A stretch of DNA of 64,000 nucleotides from Gnetum montanum (lineage: Eukaryota > Streptophyta > Gnetopsida > Gnetales > Gnetaceae): the NCBI GenBank assembly GCA_015680685.1, contig MNCI01015561.1, positions 1,234,315 through 1,298,314 on the forward strand, read 5' to 3'. This document shows, piece after piece, positions 56,148-64,000 of this stretch; position 1 is the stretch's first letter, and each line of letters begins with the position of its first letter. The position numbers and the translations under genes were made by a program. Below the pieces are notes generated by a model that was not told the origin of the DNA, searched no databases, and was given only the letters and a program-made list of their open reading frames with translations.

Positions 56148-58640
56148 ATGTCTTCTCATAGGAGAGATGCATTTGAACCACCGGTGCCGCAAGAATTTCA
56201 AGTGGTGTACAAACATCTCGATGAATATGTCCCTGATTTCACATTCATCCTACATCAGGATGAACATCTTTGATGGCGGGACATGGAGGGTAGCATCGTG
56301 CTATCGCCCGACTGAGCAGCTCCTGCGATGCTATATCATAATCTGGGCAGATTGGGCATCCAGGACTGAGTGGCAGAGTATGTCATGGAGGACCATGACT
56401 ACCAGGACTATCGTCCCACAGAAGCTAAATGGAAAAGAGATTAGTAGCAGGCCAAGAGATATGAACAGTAGAAGGGGAAGCAATTCACCAACCCCTTATT
56501 CTCACAAGGGCTGCAAGATGATGGGGATCTCGTATTTCATGATACCCATTCGACCGAACTTCACTTGGGGCCGCAGATCCTCCAGTCAGTCATTCAGAAC
56601 AAACCTCCAAGTGACCATGATCCTCAAGGGGATGGCAGGTCACATAGCAAAGCTGGAGGAGATGACTGCAACCGTCACCAGGGTAGATGGGGAGATCGGC
56701 ATCAGAGCAGTGGTGATGCTTCTCCTTCTTCTCCGTCCTCCCCCTCTCCATCACCTTCATCTAGCTTAGGCTCTGAGCATCACAGGGGAAGGTTGGAGAG
56801 AAAGGACAGTGGTAAATAGGTTCGAAAGGGGCAACGTGAGGGAGGACACGACCAATCGCATGGCCCTCGCCAGCATGAAAGAAGGGGTAGCGAAAATCAT
56901 CACAAACGTCATAGTCCCCAATAGGACTATGATTCAGATGAGCCATTGTTAGCTACTCAGAGCATGCTCCAAATTACAAAGGTAGTTCACATTCCAAGTA
57001 GGCACATGAAGGATAGTCGGATCAAGCGTGTTGACATGAACAACATCCCCAGATTTAAAGGGGGATACAACTGTGATTTGCAGACCCACCTGCAGGTGTT
57101 CCATGATGCTTGCACCCTGCAAAATATTGATAACGATTGGCAACAGTTGAAGCTATTCCCTTGCACACTCATCAAAGAAGCTGAAAGTTGGTATTGTTCC
57201 TTGGAGCCAGAATCAATTAGAAGATGGAGTATGATGCTTGAAATCTTTAATGACAAATATCAAACATACTCTAGTGTGGCAAATCTGAGACAGCAGATCT
57301 AAGGTTGGAAATAAGGGAATCATGAACCCTTGGATGTAGCCATGAGCAAGTATTACTCACTGTTGCATCGGTGCCCTGGTCATGGTTACTCTCAGCGGGC
57401 ACAGCTTCGCTACATTATTGATGGGCTCCATTTTGAAACACAAAAGACACTTGGTGTGTATGTTAAGGGACGACTGTTAGAGCTAAGGGTCCATCAGTTT
57501 CAGCACCTCATTGATCAAGTGGCCAAAGAGGAAGGAGAACTCAGAAAAAAGGAAAGTGCAGAAGAATTCAACCAGGACCCTTCCCTTAGAAAAAGGGAGG
57601 TCCAATTTTATGATGAGGAGGATGAGTCACCACTAAAAGCAGCGGTGAATAGAAAGACTTTTCTGTTACAAAATTTTGCATCTAAAATATTGGCAAAGGT
57701 GGATAAAATATGGGACTCTTTGGTCGAGAGATTCCAAAGTGTATTGAAAATTGCAGAAGAGTCCAAAGAACAAGGTAGTGACCGTGAGTGGCATAGGAAG
57801 AAGGGAGCTGAACATGCCCAACATAAGGGTAAAGGAAAAGTTGCTGTAGCAGAGTAGGTTGTAGAATCTGACACCAAGGAGGATGATGGATGTGACATAT
57901 GCTAATATGAACATCCTAAGGGATGTTGTCTTGTGGTGTCCCACCTTCAAGAGTCTGGGGTCTATGCCTTGAACCCTCATTTGACACAGCGGGAGACACC
58001 CCGAAGGTTGCCTTATCCACAAGGCAACCCCAAGCGATTCCACCAGCAGTAGCAAGGATATTATCCGAGTCGAATGTCCCCACAATTGTATGAATACTTC
58101 CAATAGTGGTAGCAACCACAAGCGTGGGGGATGCCACCTCCAAGGCAGCAGTACCCTTACAAGGAAGAAGATCCTTATAGGTACTATGTTCAGCAACTAG
58201 TCTCTCCAAGAGACTCTTCCAGTCATGCGGCCTTTCCCAGTTACTACCATCCCCCTGAATATTTCAGACATCCATCTCCATCACCCAGGAGGACAAATCC
58301 ACATCTCTTCTACCCTCCATCACCTTCTTTTGCCACTCCTCCACACCATTCCTCTTAGTTGCCACTTGCTCCATCCATGTAGGGAGAAATACCACCACAG
58401 CCACAACAACGAATTGCTATGAGAGCTATTAACTTACAACTGGCACCTCGGCCGAGTGGATCGGAATCCAAGCCATGCAAACGTCCTTTCTTTTAGCCCA
58501 ATAATCTAAACACACCCTCACCTACGCCTGTGGCTAGTGCCTCTAAACCTACCAATGCCTCCAACATCATACCACCTGAGCAGCCCTCCGCTCCACCGCA
58601 TTCCAACGTCCAGACGGTCATGCCCACACATGCCATGACC
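56148..58640 (+). pseudogene. gag of element D
   Basis: ATG 56,148 (MSSHRRDAFEPP) matches the start position in A0; an in-frame ATG at 56,127 is also possible. Order: N-terminal DEYVPDFTFILHQDE, Ser/Pro/His-rich linker (56,600-56,900), capsid core (NNIPRFKGGYNCDLQTHLQV, LIKEAESWYCSLEPESIRRW, LHRCPGHGYSQRAQLRYIID), Lys/Glu-rich segment, zinc-knuckle CDIC*YEHPKGCC (stop between) and Pro/Gln-rich tail. One frame throughout, about 18 nonsense codons. Confidence 0.9.
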
Positions 58641-59400
58641 AACTGGATCAAAGCTAGTTCTCTTCCCTAGAAATTGACAGATCTGAGAAGCCCCCTCATA
58701 TATCTTTAGGTGGCTAGGAACGAGTTGTGCAAAGCTCTTCTAGACTTAGGGTCAGGGGTTAATTTAATCTCTCATGACATGTACAAGAACTGGAACCTGC
58801 CCCTGCTAAAGAAGAGCAACATCCTGCTCGAGTTAGTAAACCAATCTATCACTGTTCCTTTGGGTTTGGTGGAGGACATTGTGACCACCATTTGTGGGTG
58901 GTCCTACCCTGCTGACTTCCTGGTCATCCGTGTAGAAAATTGTAAGGGGAACTTCCCAATCATCATGGGAGGAGCCTGGCTAAGCACGGTGGATGCACGA
59001 CTAGGACTCCAAGAGCTGTACCTAGAAATTTCAAAGGAAAATCCTTTTGGGAAGATCGAGAAGAAACGAGTTACATGCATCGCGTACAGTGACTTGGGGT
59101 GCAATTGTGTGCAGCAGTTATGGTTCGCTAAGCGGACATCCATTCAAGCATGCAGTCGGTGTACCAAGGAATCACAAATTCAACAGTGCCTGTACGTAGC
59201 AGCCACTAACCAAGAGGGCACCCAGTGGCTGATAGCTGATCTTGCTAGCAGCACACTATGCATGGAACCGTCTAAGGGGCTAGTGCATGCCTATATTGAC
59301 AACACGGATGTGATGAAGGAGATTCATCAATAGACCTCCATCGTTGATGACCTAGATGAATGGGGAAAGCTAGAGATCCCTTAGAGCTTCAAGCAAGAGC
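58641..59400 (+). pseudogene. Retropepsin-like protease of element D
   Basis: ELCKALLDLGSGVNLISHDM (catalytic Asp codon 58,743-58,745), then VPLGLVEDIVTTICGWSYPA and DFLVIRVENCKGNFPIIMGG. The Athila-type protease cuts the Gag-Pol chain. Open from 58,710 to 59,333. It is in the same frame as gag with no shift site, so Gag-Pol would be one polyprotein. Confidence 0.88.
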
Positions 59401-60430
59401 CCCTTGAGCTAAAATCCCTACCGGCTCACTTAGAGTATGCATTCTTGCAAAATGGCAAGCCGGTAATTATCAATACTGCCCTTGCCCTTGAACAGAAAAA
59501 GAAGTTACTGGTGATGGTAATAAAATGGGTTACTGCATTCGTGTAGTCCTATCTTGAGCTAACTGGCATTGATCCTATGATCTGCCAGCACCAGATCTAC
59601 CTTGACCCTTCCATGAAGCCACGACAATAGCCACAAAGACGGTTGAATCCCAAATTAAAGTAGGTTGTAAAAGATGAAATTGAACAGTTGCTAAAGATGG
59701 GATTCATCTATTTTGTCACTGATAGCGAATGGATTAGCCCACTCGTTATTTTACTCAAGAAAGATGGCAAGTGGAGGGTTTGTATTGATTTTCAGTTGCT
59801 CAACATGGCAACTTTCAAGGACCACTTCCTGCTCCCATTTGTGGACCAGGTGTTGCACACAATCGCATGACACCAATATTACAGGTTTTTGGATGGTTAT
59901 AGTGGTTATAACCAGATCCAAATAGCACCAGAGGACCAGGCCAAAACTAATTTCATGAGTCCATGGGGGAATTCTGCATATAAGAAGATTCCCTTTGGCC
60001 TGTGCAATGCACCTGCGACATTCCAATGCCTTGTCCTAAGCATCTTCCAGCAATAAATCGACAATGGTGTAGAAGTCTTCATGGATGACTTCTCTACTTA
60101 TGGTACCACGTTCAAGCAAGCTTTGAACCATATAGAACAAGTTCTAGAGAGGTGTGTAGACACTAATCTGCGGCTCAATTGGAAAAAGAGCCACCTGATG
60201 GTCCAAGAGGGCATAGTGTTGGGGCATCGCATTTCATCAACAGGGATCAGCGTAGACTCTGAAAAGATCAGGGTCATCCAAGGAATTACCCGCCAACCAA
60301 GTACTATCAAAGATGTGCAATCATTCCTTAGACACACTGGTTACTACCGGCGCTTCATTGAACACTTCTCAAAGATAGCCTGGCCATTGGTAGAGCTTAA
60401 GAAGAAGGACGCTCTGTTCGTCTGAACCAA
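59401..60430 (+). pseudogene. Reverse transcriptase of element D
   Basis: Motifs in order: PQRRLNPKLK, VVKDEIEQLLKMGFIYFVTD, WRVCIDFQLLNMATFKDHFL, RFLDGYSGYNQIQIAPEDQA, IPFGLCNAPATFQCLVLSIF, EVFMDDFSTYG (catalytic FMDD at 60,078-60,089) and SFLRHTGYYRRFIEHFSKIA. This is the non-chromovirus Athila pattern. About six nonsense codons, no frameshift. Confidence 0.92.
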
Positions 60431-61020
60431 GGAATGCGAATTTGCATTCCAAGAGCTAAAACAGAAACTCGTAGAAGCTTTGATTCTACGGGCACCTGAT
60501 TGGTCCAGACCCTTTCACATTATGACAGATGCCTCCAAATATGCTTTGGGAGCCATGCTTACATAGTGTGATGATCAGAAACGTCCATATTATATCCACT
60601 GTGCAAGCTATAGCATTGTGGGTGCACAACTGAACTATACCACCATCAGGAAAGAATTGATGGCGGTGGTGTTCGCATTAGACAAATTCCGGCATTATGT
60701 GCTCAGATACGAGGTGTTTGTGCACACAGACCATAGTGCTATCTGGTTCCTGATGAATAAACCAACAGTAAGCCCCCGCATAATCTGGTGGCTGGTGATT
60801 TTTCAGGAGTTTGATCTCACCATGGTAGACAGAAAGGGGTCTGAGAATGTGATCGCTGACCACTTGTCTCAGCTACGATGGGATAACGTAGAAGAGGAGA
60901 AGCCTTTATTTGATCAATTTCTAGATGAACTCCTCTTCACAGGCACCGTTGATCCTCAAGAACCCAAGGAATCTCCTTGGTTCAACCACATCCTCACCTA
61001 CCTTACAACCCAGGAGCTAC
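60431..61020 (+). pseudogene. RNase H of element D
   Basis: FHIMTDASKYALGAMLTQ (first acidic residue), YTTIRKELMAVVFALDKFRH, VFVHTDHSAIWFLMNKPTVS and DRKGSENVIADHLSQLRW. Removes RNA from the RNA-DNA hybrid. Frame shared with RT and integrase; open for 225 codons from 60,618. Confidence 0.9.
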
Positions 61021-62327
61021 CAAAAGAATGGAACCATCGGCAGAAACAACAGTTTCTCCATAAGGCCAAGCATTTTATGGAAATCAACGGCCACCTCTAC
61101 AAGGTGTGCATAGATGGCTTGGTTCGATGGTGTGTCCCTGACGATGATACATTTCACGTCCTTCAAGATGCTCATGAGGGCCCTTGTGGGGGCCACTATG
61201 CTGGAGGCAGAACGACCATTAAAATCCTGCTTGCAGGGTATTATTGGCCTACACTTTTCAGGGATGCACAATGGTTCACCTACTCCTGCGAATGATGCCA
61301 GAGAGATGGTGGAATGTCAGCATGGTTGGAGGGACCTCAACAGTGGATTCAGCCACTGGAACACTTCAACATCTGGGGTATCGACTTCATGGGGCCCATC
61401 ACCCCCTTGTCAAATAGAAAGATGTACATCATCATGGCGGTGGACTACTGTACAAAGTGGGCAGAAGCGGTTGTCGTCATCGACTATTCTTCAAACATCG
61501 CAGCACGATTTTTCCAGCAACAAATTGTTACCAGGTTTGGAGTGCCTCGCACACTCATTTCGGACAATGGGACTCACTTCACGGGGGTTACTTTTCGAAA
61601 ACTCATGCAATGCTTAGGAGTAACACATAAATTCACAACATCTTATCACCCCCAAGCCAACGAGCAGGCCGAATTCACAAATAGGAAAATTACCAAGATC
61701 CTTACACAAACAATTAGCAAATACAGGAGGGATTGGAGTACCAAGCGCAATGATGCCCTATGGGCCTATCGCTCTACTTGGAAACTTCCTGTGGGGTACT
61801 CTCCCTATGAGTTAGTGTACGGTAAGTTGCGAACACTTCCAATCTAGGCAGAACTCTGGACACTATCCACTGCCTATGACCTCGACCTTGACCTACCGCT
61901 AGCACAACGAGAACGATTAATCAATTTGAGTGTGCTTGATGAGAATCGATTAGTGGCCCTATTTTCAAGTGAAACCCATAAGGCCTATAACAAGAAATGA
62001 CATGATCTTAGGATTCGGAAGGTCACATTTAGATGTGGAGACAAGGTACTGTATTGGAACCCCTCACAGATATCCCAACCGACAAAGTTTCAGACACTAT
62101 GGGAGGGACCTTATATTGTCTCCGAAACCTTCTCATCCAGGGCCTTGCTCATCTACAAACCTGGGGATCCCACTAGAACATAGTTGGTCAACCGCCAACA
62201 ACTCAAACCTTTCTGTGAGCTTCACACAGCCAGTGTCATAGCCTCTTCATCGACCGGTCATCCACACTCCATCATTTGCGTCTCCTCCTTTCCACCTAGT
62301 CATGGGGGAGACCCTCATCCATGCTAA
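61021..62327 (+). pseudogene. Integrase of element D and end of gag-pol
   Basis: Zinc domain H-H-C-C (DAHEGPCGGHYAGGRT ... YSCE*CQRDGG), catalytic core with GIDFMGPI (D), LISDNGTHFTG (D) and YHPQANEQAEFTNRKI (E), and a C-terminal domain KVTFRCGDKVLYWNPSQISQ. No chromodomain. The frame ends at TAA 62,325, overlapping a purine tract (AGTCATGGGGGAGAC, about 62,299-62,312). Confidence 0.9.
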
Positions 62328-63880
62328 TCCATCCCACTACAGCTCTCACCATTTTTTATTTTTTGTTTTACACTTTTTTGTTTTACACCTTTTTGTTTTT
62401 ACAACTTTTTGTTTTACACTTCTTTTGTTTTCCACTTTTTTGTTTTATGCTTTTTGTTTTACACTTATTTGTTTTTCATTTTTTGTGTTCTTTTTGTTTG
62501 CTTTTTGTCATCATATTGTTTGGCGGGGTCGATTTTCGTTACGATGGGTACTGTAATAGTCTTCCTAGTTATCTGGTTCTTGCCGTTGCATGGTTGTCCT
62601 TGGATTGTACGTTGTGTTCACTTCATAAACTCGATAGTGACTCCACGTCATCCACCTGTTCATCATTCCCTGGTTTTCCTTGTGTCGTGAACATGCAAAC
62701 CCTTCATTTAAAAACATTTTAATCAATGTGTGACTTATGTAGTTACTAGATTGAGGGATGACCCAATGGTTTGAATCGGGTGTGACTTCAAGGGAAGTGC
62801 TTTATTCGTTGTTCTGTTCTGTTCCGCGGGTTGCTGGTGTGTCTGTACAAATTTCCTCCTACTCCAATTCTCTCTCCATGAAAGCTTCTGGGCAGTTCGA
62901 CCTTGCATGGTGTGATCCTCACTAAAACAAGCAAAAAAGAAAAAAAAAAGAAAAAAAAGAAGCAAAAACAAAATAAACAAATAAAATGAGGATTCAAAGC
63001 ACACCCCTTGGTCGAATGCATGCAAACACGCATGGGTCTTCGCATGGTGTGGTTCCCCTACACAAAAGAAAAGAAAAATGAATTGCGGTGGGAATTCAAA
63101 GCACACCCCTTAGACTGCCTCTCATGGGCCATACGCTGTAGTGATGGGACTTCCTTGGTCCCCTCTAACTTCATCCCATTTCACTTCCTTCTTCTCACAT
63201 TTCCTAGAGTGGTGGTTCTCTATGGGGTCATTCTTGTTTCCTTGGAGGATGGTCGGAACTTTGTTTATTGTTACGATGTCACTATTTGCAGATGGTTTGG
63301 GTTTGTCCTCAGGAAGGTTCTACTAGGTCACTTAACCACGCTCTCACACAGGGTTTCATGTGGCTGACACTTGGAATTTCCATTTTCTCCTCTATTTCCA
63401 TTCCCACTTCTCTTCGTACTCACCTCACTGCCCTTTTTATGTTTTGTGTGTTCGTCGTGTTTTCTGTAGGTCTCTCATGCCTTGGTGGGTTCTCTTGGTT
63501 TGGAGTCTTAATTGGTGACACCACTTATTGGCACTAGGGCCCACAGACCTTGGTGTTGAGGGTATGCAGGGGCTACAAAGGCTGTTGCCTACTATGGGGA
63601 GGACCCACCTACATATTTCTGGTTGTGCTTGTTAAGCCTCCCATCCTTTGGATTTCTTGGTTGACTAGTTTCAGTGTCCCATTGTTCGATTTCGTCCTTG
63701 CAGAGTTCTTTTTCCATCCCGTTCCCCCATTTTGTCTCTTTTTAGTGCTTAATTACCTTCCTCCTATCCTTAGCCATGATTGGGCCTTTTCTGCACTTCA
63801 AACGCCTCAATTTGGGTTTTCAAATTTTTCAATTCGGGTATTTTTTGGGTTGGTCAATCCTGGTCCATGGGTGAACAGTG
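62328..63880 (+). other. Non-coding spacer of element D
   Basis: Includes a degenerate tandem repeat of TTTTGTTTTACACTTTT-like units (62,350-62,510). Then the conserved motif pair appears twice: GCATGGTGTGATCCTC at 62,907 and GCATGGTGTGGTTCCC at 63,042, each followed by A/G-rich runs and ATTCAAAGCACACCCCTT. Predicted frames here are simple-sequence artefacts. Confidence 0.78.
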
Positions 63881-63960
63881 CTGTGTATACGGGGCCCTGT
63901 ATACGCAGCCACTGCGTATACGCGGCCCTGTCGACGCAGCGCCCAACTCCTATATATACC
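63881..63960 (+). promoter_or_regulatory. Internal U3-like promoter block of element D
   Basis: CTGTGTATACGGGGCC, GCGTATACGCGGCC and CTGTCGACGCAGC followed by TATATATA (63,951-63,958). The D LTR U3 (55,090-55,193) has the same words in the same arrangement. Confidence 0.65.
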
Positions 63961-64000
63961 CCATCGCACTTCTTCATTTTTCATCATTTGGAGTTCAAAT

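Larger units (their letters stand above)
55061..64000 (+). mobile_element. Element D: Athila-like retrotransposon with complete gag-pol, cut by window end
   Basis: 5' LTR 55,061-55,981, primer site 55,982-56,000, gag-pol 56,148-62,327, spacer to about 63,880, internal U3-like block 63,881-63,960. By comparison with C, about 0.4 kb more would reach ORF X, so the 3' half lies outside. The best reference copy in the window. Confidence 0.92.

Noticed and set aside
62735-63106. 123-codon minus-strand open frame rich in Phe
   Set aside because: Same artefact as in element C: the A-rich spacer read backwards.
1-64000. tRNA, rRNA or other structural RNA genes
   Set aside because: No cloverleaf with A and B boxes or rRNA sequence was recognised. 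The tRNA-Asp similarity is limited to retrotransposon primer sites.

Overview
This window looks like nuclear DNA of a land plant with a large, transposon-rich genome. The evidence is a plant-type histone H2A.Z gene split by a GT-AG intron, many decayed Athila-like Ty3/gypsy elements primed by tRNA-Asp, and Helitron relics. Old nested elements and abundant solo LTRs would suit a gymnosperm, but that is inference. The only gene that looks intact is H2A.Z at 17,235-19,263 (+).

Layout. 1-1,803: 5' LTR and gag start of an Athila-like element (A0) on the minus strand. 1,804-3,165: Helitron PIF1-helicase relic (-). 3,170-11,549: element C (+) with gag, damaged protease, lost RT-integrase, spacer, internal promoter-like block, a 951-codon accessory frame ('ORF X') and 3' LTR. 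11,550-16,060: scattered Helitron remnants (-) with a subtilase fragment. 16,700-22,464: H2A.Z and quiet flanks. 22,470-40,166: two RT-less elements (G and F) that appear to have exchanged halves by inversion, around pol fragments of a third element (H). 40,167-54,763: element E (-), almost full length. 54,764-55,060: more of H. 55,061-64,000: element D (+), the best gag-pol, cut by the window end before its ORF X.

How the parts fit. All elements share one plan: LTR of about 0.82-0.92 kb (TGATGA...TCATCA), tRNA-Asp-type primer site, gag and pol in one frame, a long non-coding spacer, an LTR-U3-like block with TATA box, a 277-292 bp presumed intron ending at an ATG, ORF X in the envelope position, purine tract, LTR. 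ORF X has a plant-transposon domain followed by a long coiled coil. The U3-like block resembles the U3 of the element's own subfamily.

History. Target duplications and LTR types show that element H received E in its spacer, E received F in its 3' LTR, and G stood nearby in the opposite orientation to F. A crossover between G and F then inverted about 9.5-10 kb (roughly 27.5-37.3 kb). G's two LTRs now carry reverse-complement target duplications (AATAT/ATATT), as do F's (CCTAC/GTAGG), and a 14-bp stub of E's LTR was carried away to 30,673-30,686.
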